From Paenibacillus beijingensis (GTDB lineage Bacteria > Bacillota > Bacilli > Paenibacillales > Paenibacillaceae): DNA of 64,000 nucleotides. Where the stretch lies: contig NZ_CP011058.1 of the NCBI RefSeq assembly GCF_000961095.1, positions 2,287,501 through 2,351,500 of the forward strand, written 5' to 3'. Position 1 is the first letter of the stretch, and every line of letters starts with the position of its first letter. This document shows, piece after piece, positions 51,629-61,241 of this stretch. The notes beneath the pieces were generated by a model. The model saw only the letters and a list, made by a program, of their open reading frames with translations, searched no databases and was not told the DNA's origin. The translations under genes and the position numbers were made by a program.

Positions 51629-54121
51629 ATGAAGGACAAAGAAAACGTTGTTCTGTTTCCGGGCATGCCGCGCAGCGGCAGGGCGAGCCAGTGGCTTCGC
51701 AAGTGCAAAGAATGGGTGGGAGGCCGGAGAAGCGTCCAGCTGGTTGCGGCCAAGAAATGGACGATCCTGCTCATGCTGGTCGGCTTCCTGCTCGGACGGG
51801 CCGTTATTTTGGAAAATTTGATGCCATTTGCGCCCGCATACTTTGCCGTTATCTTTTTTCTGCGGCGGGATGTGTACAAGCAGGCGGCCATAGCGCTCAT
51901 CGCGGGCAGCTTCTTCGCCATTACGCCCAGTCCGATCCCGATTGCGATGGAGATCGGCGTGCTGTTCCTGCTGCTGAAAGGATTGGAAATGTACGAGCGG
52001 GCCGAGCTGTCGTACGCTCCGGTACTCGTGTTCGTATCGACGATGGTCGTGAAGCTGTTCGGCGTTTTTATCTATAACACGCTCGGGTGGTACGATCTTC
52101 TGATGGTTGCGGTGGAATCGGCGCTCGCGTTCGTGCTGACGCTCGTATTTGTCCAGGCGATTCCGGTGCTGACGCTAACACGCAAGAGCAATGCGCTTAA
52201 GAATGAAGAAATCATCTGCCTGATGATCATGCTGGCGGCCGTTATGACCGGGGCGGTCGGCTGGACCGTATCCGGTCTGTCGGTGGAGCATATATTGTCG
52301 CGTTATATGCTGCTGATGTTCGCGTTCGTCGGCGGAGCGCCGCTCGGCGCTTCGGTTGGTGTGGTGGCGGGACTCATTTTAAGCTTAGCCAATTTGAATG
52401 CCGTCGTTCAAATGAGCCTGCTCGCCTTTTCCGGGCTGCTTGCAGGGCTGCTCCGCGAAGGCGGGCGGATGGCGGTGGCGTTCGGCATGCTGCTCGGCAC
52501 GTCCATTCTTTCGGTTTATATCGGCAATCAGAGCGATGTGATGGATTCCACTTGGGAATCGGTGGCGGCGGCGGCGCTGTTTCTGCTGACGCCGAGGAGC
52601 GCCGTGCGGACTGTTGCCCGCTTTGTGCCGGGAACGAGCGAGCACGCCAAATCGCAGCATGAATATGCGAAACGGGTTAGGGAGGTAACGGCCCAAAGGG
52701 TGACGCAGTTCTCGGAGGTGTTCCGGCAGCTCTCCCGCAGCTTCGGCCAACTGGTCCCGCTGCAGGAAGTGAAGAAGGAGGAGGAGATCGGCCACTTTAT
52801 GAACGCGGTCGCGGAGCGCACCTGCGCCGGCTGCCACCGCAAGGACATGTGCTGGAACGCCAAATTTTACGACACGTACAAGCTGATGACCGAAATGATG
52901 ACGGCGGTGGAGAACGGGAGCTACGGGGGCAAGAAGGATACGCCCAAGTCATGGACGGTGCACTGCATCAAGACGCCGCAGGTGATGGCGGTGCTGCAGC
53001 AGCAATATGAGCTGTACAAGCACGACCTTTATTGGAAAAAACAGATCGGCGAATCCCGGCAGCTTGTAGCCGATCAGCTCTCCGGCGTATCACAGGTGAT
53101 GGAAGATTTGGCGCGGGAAATTACGAGGGAAGGCCAGACGCTGCATCTGCAGGAGGAGCAGATCCGCGATGCGCTGGAATCGCTCGGGCTTTCGATACAC
53201 GGGCTGGACATTATTAACCTTGAGGAGGGGAACGTGGAAATCGAAGTGTACCACACGTTTGCGAGGGGGTTTGACGAAAGCCGCAAAATTATCGCGCCGC
53301 TGCTCTCCGATATTCTCGGCGAGCCGATCGCGGTGAAGACGGAACGGTATCCGGATAAAGAAGGGGAGCCGGCCATGGTATTGTTCGGTTCCGCCAAGGA
53401 ATTCGAGGTCGAGACCGGCATCGCCGGCGCGGCCAAAGGAGGCGATTTACTGTCGGGGGACAGCTTCAGCACCGTCGAGCTCGGCAACGGCAAGTTCGCG
53501 GTCGCCATCAGCGACGGGATGGGCAACGGGGAGCGGGCGCGGCTGGAAAGCAGCACGGCGCTGACGATTCTGCAGCAGCTGCTGCAGTCGGGTATGGACG
53601 AGAAGCTGGCGATCAAGTCGGTGAATTCGGTGCTGATGCTCCGTTCGCCGGATGAAATTTTTGCAACGGTCGATGTGGCGCTGATCGACATGTACACGGC
53701 GAAAACGACGTTTCTGAAAATCGGCTCGACGCCGAGCTTCATTAAGAGGGGCGGCGAGGTCATTGAAGTGACCGCGAGCAATTTGCCGATCGGCATTTTG
53801 CAGGAAATCGACATCGACCTCATCTCGATGCAGCTTTTGCCGGGCGACACGCTCATCATGATGACCGACGGCATCTACGACGCTCCGGGACATGCGGTCA
53901 ACAAAGAGCTTTGGATGAAGCGCATCATCCAGGAAATCGATTCGGACGATCCGCAGCAAATCGCCGATATGATGCTTGAACGCGTCGTGCGCCATCATAA
54001 AGGAAACATCGTGGACGACATGACCGTCGTGGTGGCAAGGGTGGACAAGCATTCGCCGGAATGGGCGACGTTCCGCTGGCCGGGCTTGAATAAATTCGAG
54101 CGTCCGCGAACGGTAAGCTGA
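51629..54121 (+). CDS. spoIIE: Stage II sporulation protein E, SpoIIE phosphatase
   Basis: An 830-residue protein. About ten membrane helices occupy residues 40-330 (LLMLVGFLLGRAVI, VGGAPLGASVGVVAGL). A regulatory region with CAGCHRKDMCW (about 395) follows. The C-terminal PP2C phosphatase (about 590-820) has GDSFSTVEL, SDGMGNGERAR and MMTDGIYDAPGH, with the manganese-binding Asp residues. It dephosphorylates SpoIIAA to free sigma F in the forespore and helps asymmetric division. ATG 51629 is chosen because the longer frame begins inside the promoter. Confidence 0.96.
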   Translation: MKDKENVVLFPGMPRSGRASQWLRKCKEWVGGRRSVQLVAAKKWTILLMLVGFLLGRAVILENLMPFAPAYFAVIFFLRRDVYKQAAIALIAGSFFAITPSPIPIAMEIGVLFLLLKGLEMYERAELSYAPVLVFVSTMVVKLFGVFIYNTLGWYDLLMVAVESALAFVLTLVFVQAIPVLTLTRKSNALKNEEIICLMIMLAAVMTGAVGWTVSGLSVEHILSRYMLLMFAFVGGAPLGASVGVVAGLILSLANLNAVVQMSLLAFSGLLAGLLREGGRMAVAFGMLLGTSILSVYIGNQSDVMDSTWESVAAAALFLLTPRSAVRTVARFVPGTSEHAKSQHEYAKRVREVTAQRVTQFSEVFRQLSRSFGQLVPLQEVKKEEEIGHFMNAVAERTCAGCHRKDMCWNAKFYDTYKLMTEMMTAVENGSYGGKKDTPKSWTVHCIKTPQVMAVLQQQYELYKHDLYWKKQIGESRQLVADQLSGVSQVMEDLAREITREGQTLHLQEEQIRDALESLGLSIHGLDIINLEEGNVEIEVYHTFARGFDESRKIIAPLLSDILGEPIAVKTERYPDKEGEPAMVLFGSAKEFEVETGIAGAAKGGDLLSGDSFSTVELGNGKFAVAISDGMGNGERARLESSTALTILQQLLQSGMDEKLAIKSVNSVLMLRSPDEIFATVDVALIDMYTAKTTFLKIGSTPSFIKRGGEVIEVTASNLPIGILQEIDIDLISMQLLPGDTLIMMTDGIYDAPGHAVNKELWMKRIIQEIDSDDPQQIADMMLERVVRHHKGNIVDDMTVVVARVDKHSPEWATFRWPGLNKFERPRTVS

Positions 54122-54272
54122 CGATAGCAAATCGGATTCTTTGCCGTCATTGACTCCTACGCGGGATTGATCAAGCGCGAACGGTTTCGCTTTCGCAGGT
54201 AGGGATGTGCCGGATTCCAGTGCTGCAAGGAACTGCAAGGAGATGGATTAACGAAGAGGAGGAATCGAATTG

Positions 54273-55016
54273 ATGGGTAAATTAATGCGCAAGTCTTCCG
54301 AAGGTGTCCGTTCCCGTAAAAAAAGAGAAAGTCTGCTGCTGAAGCAGCAGCAGCGGCTTGAAGAGCAGCGAAGAAGCGAGCTTGAGCAGCAGCGCCGGCT
54401 GGCGGAACGCCGCCGGGCGAGAGCGGAACTGGAGCGCCGCCTCGCAGCGGCGAAGGAGCAGCGCCGGCTGGCGGAACTGGAGCAACGACTGCTGCTTGGC
54501 GCACACAGGCGCCGTATTCAGCTGGACTTGCTGTACCGGGCGTTCGATAAAGTGAAATTGACGGTCAAGACGAAAGCGGCCGGAGCTGCCGGGACCATCA
54601 TGACGTTCGTCACCAAGACCCGGGCGCAATGGGCCGGAGTGGTTAATCCGGCAGAAGCGGCGGCTGCACATGCGGCGGATAACGGGATTTCCGGCCGGCC
54701 GTCAGCGTCCTTGCCGGACTCGCGTTCCAGGTTGATCGGACGAATCGGGAGGCGTCGTCATCCGGCAGCCGTCGCCGCCGCTTCGATCCGCAGCAGGAGG
54801 AAGCGTCGGCAGAGCGAAGCCGTAACGGGTCAGCGCCAGGAGCCGTATTTACGGCCGCTCCTGAACAAATATTGGAAAGTCCGGCAGCAGCAGCGACGGC
54901 CACCAGCGGAGCAGGCCGAGCGGGCGGCAAAGCGGCGATTACGGCGAAGACTGGCGAGGAGCCCGTGCCGGTTCGGACGGAAGGAAATGGAGGTGATGAT
55001 CCGGCGGAGCTGGTGA
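54273..55016 (+). CDS. Coiled-coil protein of unknown function, possible frameshift
   Basis: A 247-residue frame. Residues 15-75 are an Arg/Glu/Gln/Leu-rich coiled coil (ELEQQRRLAERRRARAELER); residues 80-130 contain VKLTVKTKAAGAAGTIMTFV. After about residue 145 the frame becomes arginine-rich and oddly basic, while the overlapping frame (from about 54700 to 55050) reads as ordinary Ala/Glu/Gly-rich protein ending THMSGEGG. A frameshift near 54690-54740 is possible. AGAGGAGGA precedes ATG. No family was recognised; it lies between spoIIE and yabS. Confidence 0.6.
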   Translation: MGKLMRKSSEGVRSRKKRESLLLKQQQRLEEQRRSELEQQRRLAERRRARAELERRLAAAKEQRRLAELEQRLLLGAHRRRIQLDLLYRAFDKVKLTVKTKAAGAAGTIMTFVTKTRAQWAGVVNPAEAAAAHAADNGISGRPSASLPDSRSRLIGRIGRRRHPAAVAAASIRSRRKRRQSEAVTGQRQEPYLRPLLNKYWKVRQQQRRPPAEQAERAAKRRLRRRLARSPCRFGRKEMEVMIRRSW

Positions 55017-55103
55017 TCAAACAAACGCATATGAGCGGTGAAGGAGGTTAAGAGAGCAGCGAATCAACCGGACCATAGAAGCGAAATACTTGCATTTGCC
55101 TAA

Positions 55104-55140
55104 GGCCGTCTCCCCCCATTCGGGGTGACGGTCTCTTTTT
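55104..55140 (+). terminator. Terminator upstream of yabS
   Basis: GGCCGTC..CCCC and GGGGTGACGGTC form a stem with TTTTT after it, closing the spoIIE and coiled-coil gene transcript. Confidence 0.8.
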
Positions 55141-55208
55141 CTGCCGGATGGGTCCGGGTGCAAGCGGGCGGGCCTATTTGGGGGCATAGGGAGCGGTTAT
55201 ACATGAGT

Positions 55209-55230
55209 AGGCGCCGAGTGCGCCTTTTTT
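55209..55230 (+). terminator. Short second hairpin upstream of yabS
   Basis: AGGCGC, loop CGAGT, GCGCCT, TTTTT. Together with the hairpin at 55104 it insulates yabS. A TATAAT at 55250-55255 may be part of the yabS promoter, though no matching -35 is clear. Confidence 0.6.
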
Positions 55231-55359
55231 CTTTTCCCGGGAAATTGTTTATAATAGGGGGGAAAACAAGTTTAAAACGGTGCGGTTATGAACTCTTCCA
55301 AAACAGGGAAGGCTGATAGAAAGAAGCCTAGATTGCATGTTTTTGGGAGGTTTTCAGAC

Positions 55360-56085
55360 GTGAAACAAATACTGCTCATTACCGACGGCTGCTCGAATGT
55401 CGGCATCAGCCCGGTCGTAAGCGCCGCCCATGCCCTGGCGGAAGGTATCGTTGTCAATGTGGTCGGCATTCTGGATCATGGGGATGTCGGCGAATTCGGA
55501 GCGAAGGAAATTGAAGAGATCGCCCGCTCCGGCGGAGGGATGAGCCGGCTGGCGGATACGCGCCAGCTGTCGCAAACGGTGCAGATGATGACACGCAAAA
55601 CGGTGATGCATACGATTCAGCAGGCCGTTCAGAAAGAATTGAAGCATGTGCTCGGCTCCTCGTCGATCGAGGAACTGCCGCCAGAGAAGCGCAGCGAGGT
55701 CGTGCGCGTGATCGATGAGCTCGGCGAGAGCAGCAAGCTGAGCGTCGCGCTTTTGATCGATGCCAGCGCCAGCATGAAGCCGAAGCTGGCGGCAGTGGAG
55801 GAGGCAATCCGCGATTTGATGCTGAGCCTTCAATCCCGGCAGGGAGAGAGCGAGCTGGCGGTGTTTCATTTCCCGGGCTCGGCATACGGCGACGATTGTA
55901 CGATGGATCTGGGCTGGACCGATAATTTGAGCGGAGTCCAGTCTATTTTTCCGAAGCTGCAGATGAGAGGCACGACGCCGACGGGTCCTGCGCTGCTGCA
56001 GGTCGTCGAATTCTACCGCGGCAGCCGCGCAGAGCGGCGAGGCGGAGTCGAAACGGACGGGATGATGAGTGACGACGTCGTTTAA
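55360..56085 (+). CDS. yabS: VWA-domain protein YabS
   Basis: A 241-residue protein. The von Willebrand A fold carries the metal site ALLIDASASMKPKL (about 125-138) and TTPTGPAL (about 212), a MIDAS-like arrangement. An N-terminal LLITDGCSNVGISPVVSAAH block precedes it. Function is unknown; in B. subtilis it is a sporulation-associated partner gene of yabT. GTG 55360 after TGGGAGG is preferred over ATG 55288. The 3' end overlaps yabT by 17 nt. Confidence 0.9.
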   Translation: MKQILLITDGCSNVGISPVVSAAHALAEGIVVNVVGILDHGDVGEFGAKEIEEIARSGGGMSRLADTRQLSQTVQMMTRKTVMHTIQQAVQKELKHVLGSSSIEELPPEKRSEVVRVIDELGESSKLSVALLIDASASMKPKLAAVEEAIRDLMLSLQSRQGESELAVFHFPGSAYGDDCTMDLGWTDNLSGVQSIFPKLQMRGTTPTGPALLQVVEFYRGSRAERRGGVETDGMMSDDVV

Positions 56086-57004
56086 GCTGGTCTTGGAACG
56101 GGGAGCGGTTGTGACCGGCAAATGGAAGCAGCGCCGGTACCGGGTCGATCGTCTGCTAGGCGAAGGGGCGAACGGCAAGGTGTTTCTCGTTTCGCGGGAC
56201 CGCAGCTGGTACGCGCTCAAAGTGGGCTCAAGCGCAGTTGACCTGCAGTCGGAGGTCAACGTTTTGCAGTCGCTCGCCGGCCAGCAGCTTCGCCGGCGCG
56301 ACGCGGGCGAACCTTTTCTGATTGATGTGGACGATCTGCAGGCGCGGGACGGCCGGGAATATCCCTTTTATGTAATGAAATACGTAAAGGGCGTCAAGCT
56401 GTCCGACTACTTGCGGGCAGAGCGTCGGGAGTGGTTTCCGGTTGTCGGCTGCAATCTGCTGAAGAGGCTGTGGGAGCTGCACCGGGCGGGCTGGGCGTTC
56501 GGCGATCTGAAGATGGAAAATGTGCTCGTCGCCGATTACGGGCGCGTCGAGCTGGTCGATTACGGAGGCGTGACGGAATTTGGCAAAGGGGTGCGCCAGT
56601 TTACCGAAATCTATGACCGCGGCTTCTGGAACGCCGGGAGCCGAAGCGCGGACGCGGCGTACGATTTGTTCTCGTTTGCGGTTCTGTGCGTTCAGCTCCA
56701 CGAAGGGCGTCGCCTGCAGCAGCTAAGCGCCGCTCAGCTTCCGCAGACGCGCTCGCCGGAAGAACTGCTGAAGCTGGTGCAGGCGAACCCGACGCTGAAG
56801 CCGTTCTCCGGCTGGATCAGCCGCGCAATTGCGGGCGGTTTCCGGGACACGGGTGAAGCGGTGTCGGCCTGGCAGGCCGTCATGCACCGGATCGGCACCT
56901 ATCACAACTCGCAGCCTGCTCCGCGTTGGATGAAGGGGCTGTTCGTCGCCTGCGCGCTGGCGCTGGGGGCGACCGTCTACTGGATTGCACGGACGGGCTT
57001 GTAA
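56069..57004 (+). CDS. yabT: Serine/threonine protein kinase YabT
   Basis: A 311-residue kinase-fold protein. The Gly loop LLGEGANGKVFLV (about 30), the lysine of WYALKVG (about 48), the catalytic loop WAFGDLKMENVLV (about 144-156; HRD-like motif replaced by FGDLKMEN) and the DYGG metal site in place of DFG (about 166) are seen. A C-terminal membrane helix is near 292-310. YabT is activated by DNA and phosphorylates RecA and others early in sporulation. The start is GTG at 56069, within yabS. Confidence 0.9.
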   Translation: MTTSFKLVLERGAVVTGKWKQRRYRVDRLLGEGANGKVFLVSRDRSWYALKVGSSAVDLQSEVNVLQSLAGQQLRRRDAGEPFLIDVDDLQARDGREYPFYVMKYVKGVKLSDYLRAERREWFPVVGCNLLKRLWELHRAGWAFGDLKMENVLVADYGRVELVDYGGVTEFGKGVRQFTEIYDRGFWNAGSRSADAAYDLFSFAVLCVQLHEGRRLQQLSAAQLPQTRSPEELLKLVQANPTLKPFSGWISRAIAGGFRDTGEAVSAWQAVMHRIGTYHNSQPAPRWMKGLFVACALALGATVYWIARTGL

Positions 57005-57028
57005 CGGCCGAAGGAGATTCGAAAGAAC

Positions 57029-58492
57029 ATGAATGAGAGCTGCGAACTGGAACAAAAACTGGCGGATATCGGAGCGGCGGAGCGGCTGTGGCAAGCCGGC
57101 GACACGCTCCTTGTCGCCGTGTCCGGAGGTCCCGATTCGATGGCGCTTCTGCATGCGCTGCACCGGTTATCCGAACGGCTTGGGCTGACGATTGCCGCCG
57201 CGCACGTCGATCACCGCTTCCGGGGCGGCGAATCGGAGCGGGAGGCGCAAGGGGTACGGGCCTTTGCGGCAAGTTTGGGCATCCCGTGCGAAAGCGCGGC
57301 GATCGACGTTCCCGCTTATATAGAAGAGACGGGAATGAATTTGCAGGCTGCCGCGCGGCTGCTGCGGTATCGATTTCTGCATGAGTCTGCCGCGCGCCTG
57401 GGCGCATCGCGCATCGCGCTCGCTCATCATGCGGACGATCAGGCGGAGACGGTGCTGATGCGGGTGCTGCGCGGCACCTCCACCAGCGGCCTGGCCGGAA
57501 TCCCGCTCAGGCGGCGCGAAAAAAATGTGGAACTTATCCGTCCCTTACTCCGTATGTACAAAAAGGAACTGATTCGCTATTGCGAGGACAATTCCATTTC
57601 ATATTATGTGGACAGCAGCAACGAAAAGCGCGACTACTTCCGCAACGAAATCCGGTTGGATGCGCTTCCGTATCTTTCCCGCTATAACGATCGTCTGACG
57701 GAATCGCTGTGCCGGCTCGCCGACATCGCCTCCGCGGAGGACGAGCTGCTGCGGCTGGAGACGGAGGCGGCCTACACCCGTTTGGTGACCGCTAAGCCCG
57801 GAGAATGCGAGGTTTCGGCCGCCGCTTTCGCCGGGCTGCACGTCGCTTTACAAAGGAGATTGATTAAACTAATATTAAATTATCTTGGATTGGAAAACGA
57901 ACCCACCCCTTATGAGCGGGTGGAGACGATACGAATGGCCTCGCTTGCAGAAGCTCCCGCGACATGGAAGACGGATGCGGGCAGGGGAGTCATTTTCCGC
58001 CGCGAGTATGACTTATTGCGCTGGACAGCCCCCGGCACTGCGGGCGAGGATGCGGGGCAGCCCGCTTCCTCTTTTGTGTATAAAGCGCCGGAGGAGGGCG
58101 ATCTTGCGGTTCCGCAAAGCGGGCTCCGGTTTCGCTTTGAACGGCTTGCGCCGGGCAGCCAAACGGAGCGCCAGCGCCGCTGGGAAGCCCTGTTTGACTT
58201 GAACGGGCTGACCTTTCCGCTGACGGTGCGCAGCAGGCGGCCGGGCGACCGGATGACGGTGCTCGGGTTAAACGGCAGCAAAAAGGTGCAAGATATGTTC
58301 ATTGACGCCAAGATCGCGCCTTCGCGGCGCGGGCTCGTTCCATTGCTGACAGACGGAACCGGCGAACTGCTCTGGATTCCCGGCGTCCGGCGCTCTGCGA
58401 AAGCACTGCCCCGGAAGGAGTCATCGGCCCTGCTGAAGGTTACGGTTCAAGAGGGTGGAAACGGATGCGATTTTCCGCCGGACAGGGGATAG
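57029..58492 (+). CDS. tilS: tRNA(Ile)-lysidine synthase
   Basis: A 487-residue N-type ATP pyrophosphatase that changes C34 of tRNA-Ile(CAU) to lysidine, so AUA is read correctly. The PP-loop is AVSGGPDSMALLHAL (about 31-45), followed by AHVDHRFRGGES (about 62), AHHADDQAETVLMR (about 132) and the C-terminal substrate-binding domains with RSRRPGDRM. AAGGAG precedes ATG. The gene lies before hprT and ftsH as in most Firmicutes. Confidence 0.95.
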   Translation: MNESCELEQKLADIGAAERLWQAGDTLLVAVSGGPDSMALLHALHRLSERLGLTIAAAHVDHRFRGGESEREAQGVRAFAASLGIPCESAAIDVPAYIEETGMNLQAAARLLRYRFLHESAARLGASRIALAHHADDQAETVLMRVLRGTSTSGLAGIPLRRREKNVELIRPLLRMYKKELIRYCEDNSISYYVDSSNEKRDYFRNEIRLDALPYLSRYNDRLTESLCRLADIASAEDELLRLETEAAYTRLVTAKPGECEVSAAAFAGLHVALQRRLIKLILNYLGLENEPTPYERVETIRMASLAEAPATWKTDAGRGVIFRREYDLLRWTAPGTAGEDAGQPASSFVYKAPEEGDLAVPQSGLRFRFERLAPGSQTERQRRWEALFDLNGLTFPLTVRSRRPGDRMTVLGLNGSKKVQDMFIDAKIAPSRRGLVPLLTDGTGELLWIPGVRRSAKALPRKESSALLKVTVQEGGNGCDFPPDRG

Positions 58493-58562
58493 TAATGCGA
58501 ATAAGCGGCACTTGTAAGCTCATAGTATGAAGTTATACAGCCATTGCGGGAGGGGCAATACG

Positions 58563-59111
58563 TTGCAGAATGACATTCAGGAAATACTTTACAGCTCGGA
58601 ACAAATACAGAACAAGGTCAAAGAGCTCGGTGAGCTTCTGACACGGGATTTTGAAGGGCGCAACCCGCTCGTCATTTGCATTCTCAAAGGCGCGTTTATT
58701 TTTATGGCGGATCTGGTTAAGGAAATACGCACTCCGCTCGAAATAGACTTTATGGCCGTTTCCAGCTACGGGCAGTCGACGAAGTCGTCGGGCGTCGTCA
58801 AGATCATCAAGGATCTCGACGTTTCCGTCGAAGGCCGCGACGTGCTGATCGTGGAAGACATTATCGACAGCGGCTTGACCCTAAGTTATTTGGTCGATGT
58901 GCTCGAGCGGCGCAACGCCAAGTCGGTGACGATCGTAACGATCTTTGACAAGCCGGCCCGGCGGACCGTAGGTTTGGAAGCCGATTACAAAGGCTTTGTC
59001 CTGCCGGATGCGTTTGTCGTCGGCTACGGTCTCGATTACGCCGAGCGCTACCGGAATCTTCCTTTCATCGGCATTTTGAAACCCGAAGTTTACGAGAAGA
59101 AAAACACTTAA
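58563..59111 (+). CDS. hprT: Hypoxanthine phosphoribosyltransferase
   Basis: A 182-residue purine-salvage enzyme converting hypoxanthine or guanine and PRPP to IMP or GMP. The PRPP-binding loop is VLIVEDIIDSGLTL (about 96), SYGQSTKSSG (about 71) closes the site, and FVVGYGLDYAERYRNLPFIG is the C-terminal signature. TTG 58563 after GCGGGAGGGGC matches the family N terminus; the frame extends to 58527. Confidence 0.95.
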   Translation: MQNDIQEILYSSEQIQNKVKELGELLTRDFEGRNPLVICILKGAFIFMADLVKEIRTPLEIDFMAVSSYGQSTKSSGVVKIIKDLDVSVEGRDVLIVEDIIDSGLTLSYLVDVLERRNAKSVTIVTIFDKPARRTVGLEADYKGFVLPDAFVVGYGLDYAERYRNLPFIGILKPEVYEKKNT

Positions 59112-59212
59112 CAACGGATGCGATTCGCCATACTTGCCTTGAAACCGGTTCTATTGTGGTGGCAAGACTTGCTATGGTAAAATATTTTAAGCGTCTTGAG
59201 AGGAGGTAGGGG

Positions 59213-61210
59213 ATGAATCGGATCATCCGGAACACTGGATTTTATTTGCTCATCTTTTTGGTGACCGTCGGAATTGTCCAATTTATCAGCAGCCAAAACG
59301 ACACCACAACCGAAATACGTTACGATCAGCTCGAGCAGGCTATTCAGGACAATAACATCGCCAATGCTAAGCTGCAGTTCGACGGCTACTCCTATCTGGT
59401 GACCGGCGAATATAGAACCAAACCGCAGGGGGCGGAATCAAACAAGTTTTATTCGCGTACGACGGCGGAGGAATTTTCGGTCAAGGAAATTACCGATGCA
59501 TCGAAAGCAAACAACTTTGATTTGACGGTCAAGCCGATGCAGGGTGAAAGCATCTGGCTTACATTCCTCACCTCCATTGTACCGTTTGTCATTATTTTCA
59601 TCTTGTTCTTCTTCCTGATCAACCAAGCCCAAGGCGGCGGCGGCAAAGTGATGAACTTTGGCAAAAGCCGGGCGCGGTTGTACAACGAGGAGAAGAAACG
59701 CGTCACATTCGAGGATGTGGCGGGAGCCGACGAAGAGAAGCAGGAGCTTGTCGAAGTCGTCGAATTTTTGAAAGATCCCCGCAAATTTGCGGCGGTCGGA
59801 GCCCGCATTCCGAAAGGCGTGCTGCTTGTAGGGCCTCCGGGTACCGGTAAAACGCTGCTTGCGCGTGCGGTTGCAGGCGAAGCGGGCGTACCGTTCTTCA
59901 GTATTTCGGGTTCGGACTTTGTGGAGATGTTCGTCGGGGTCGGCGCATCCCGTGTGCGCGATCTGTTCGAGAACGCCAAGAAGAACGCTCCTTGTATTAT
60001 ATTCATTGACGAGATTGACGCGGTAGGCCGTCAGCGCGGCGCCGGACTTGGCGGCGGCCATGACGAGCGTGAGCAGACGCTCAACCAGCTGCTCGTCGAA
60101 ATGGACGGATTCGGCGCGAACGAAGGCATTATTATCGTTGCGGCTACCAACCGTCCGGACATTCTCGACCCGGCTCTGCTGCGTCCGGGACGCTTCGACC
60201 GTCAAATTACGGTTGACCGCCCGGATGTGAAAGGCCGCGAAGCGGTCTTGAAAGTCCATGCCCGCAACAAGCCGTTCGCCAAGGACGTCAAGCTTGACGT
60301 TATTGCGAAACGGACGACCGGCTTTACGGGCGCCGATTTGGAAAACCTGCTCAATGAGGCCGCGCTGCTTGCGGCGCGCCGCAACAAGAAGGATATCGCA
60401 ATGGTCGAAGTCGACGAGGCGATCGACCGCGTCATTGTCGGCACGGAGAAGAAAAGCCGAGTCATCAGCGACCGCGAGAAACGCATTGTCGCTTACCATG
60501 AAGCCGGCCATACCATTATCGGCTACTTCCTGGAGCATGCGGATATGGTTCATAAAGTAACGATTATTCCGCGCGGCCGTGCGGGCGGTTACGTCATTAT
60601 GCTGCCGAAGGAAGACCGGATGCTCGTCACGAAGCAGGAGCTGCTGGACAAAGTTACCGGCCTTCTGGGCGGACGCGTCGCCGAGGAGCTGTTTATCGGG
60701 GAAATCGGTACCGGGGCGTACAGCGACTTCAAGCAGGCGACCGGCATCGTGCGCAGCATGATTATGGAATACGGGATGAGCGAGAAGCTCGGTCCGCTGC
60801 AGTTCGGAACCACGCAGGGCCAAGTTTTCCTCGGACGCGATTTGGGACATGAGCAAAACTATTCCGACGCGATCGCTTACGAGATCGACCAGGAAATGCA
60901 GCGTCTCGTTACGGATTGCTACACGCGCGCCAAAGATCTTCTGACGGAGAAGAGCAAGGAAGTGCATCTGATCGCTCAGACGCTGCTCAGCAACGAAACG
61001 CTTGAGCTTGAGCAAATTAAGCGTCTCATCGATACCGGTTCACTCGACGGAACCGTCTCCGGCGATTCGAAGACGGAAGAGCCGTCCGCTGAGCCGACGA
61101 TCGATACGCTCGGCAACGTAAAGGTGCGGATTCAAACCCGTGAACCGGGCGATCTTACGCCTCCTGCCGGCGATAGCGGCGGCAACAATGATGGCGGAAG
61201 CACGAGCTAA
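59213..61210 (+). CDS. ftsH: ATP-dependent zinc metalloprotease FtsH
   Basis: A 665-residue membrane AAA protease. Two helices (about 8-26 and 115-136) frame an extracytoplasmic domain. The AAA module has VGPPGTGKTLLARA (about 203), Walker B IIFIDEIDAVGRQRG and the second region of homology RPGRFDRQ. The protease zinc site is AYHEAGH (about 426). It degrades membrane and regulatory proteins, including Spo0E-type targets in Bacillus. GAGGAGGTAGGGG precedes ATG. The C-terminal tail is low-complexity. Confidence 0.97.
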   Translation: MNRIIRNTGFYLLIFLVTVGIVQFISSQNDTTTEIRYDQLEQAIQDNNIANAKLQFDGYSYLVTGEYRTKPQGAESNKFYSRTTAEEFSVKEITDASKANNFDLTVKPMQGESIWLTFLTSIVPFVIIFILFFFLINQAQGGGGKVMNFGKSRARLYNEEKKRVTFEDVAGADEEKQELVEVVEFLKDPRKFAAVGARIPKGVLLVGPPGTGKTLLARAVAGEAGVPFFSISGSDFVEMFVGVGASRVRDLFENAKKNAPCIIFIDEIDAVGRQRGAGLGGGHDEREQTLNQLLVEMDGFGANEGIIIVAATNRPDILDPALLRPGRFDRQITVDRPDVKGREAVLKVHARNKPFAKDVKLDVIAKRTTGFTGADLENLLNEAALLAARRNKKDIAMVEVDEAIDRVIVGTEKKSRVISDREKRIVAYHEAGHTIIGYFLEHADMVHKVTIIPRGRAGGYVIMLPKEDRMLVTKQELLDKVTGLLGGRVAEELFIGEIGTGAYSDFKQATGIVRSMIMEYGMSEKLGPLQFGTTQGQVFLGRDLGHEQNYSDAIAYEIDQEMQRLVTDCYTRAKDLLTEKSKEVHLIAQTLLSNETLELEQIKRLIDTGSLDGTVSGDSKTEEPSAEPTIDTLGNVKVRIQTREPGDLTPPAGDSGGNNDGGSTS

Positions 61211-61241
61211 AGTTAATATTCAGGTTATAGATTATGAACGC

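Noticed and set aside
55040..55360. tRNA genes between spoIIE and yabS, as in B. subtilis (trnSL)
   Set aside because: No cloverleaf or TTCGA(A/T)TC T-loop is seen; the gap holds two terminators only.
59438..61015. 525-codon minus-strand frame over ftsH
   Set aside because: Antisense shadow of a highly conserved gene; no RBS and unlikely composition.
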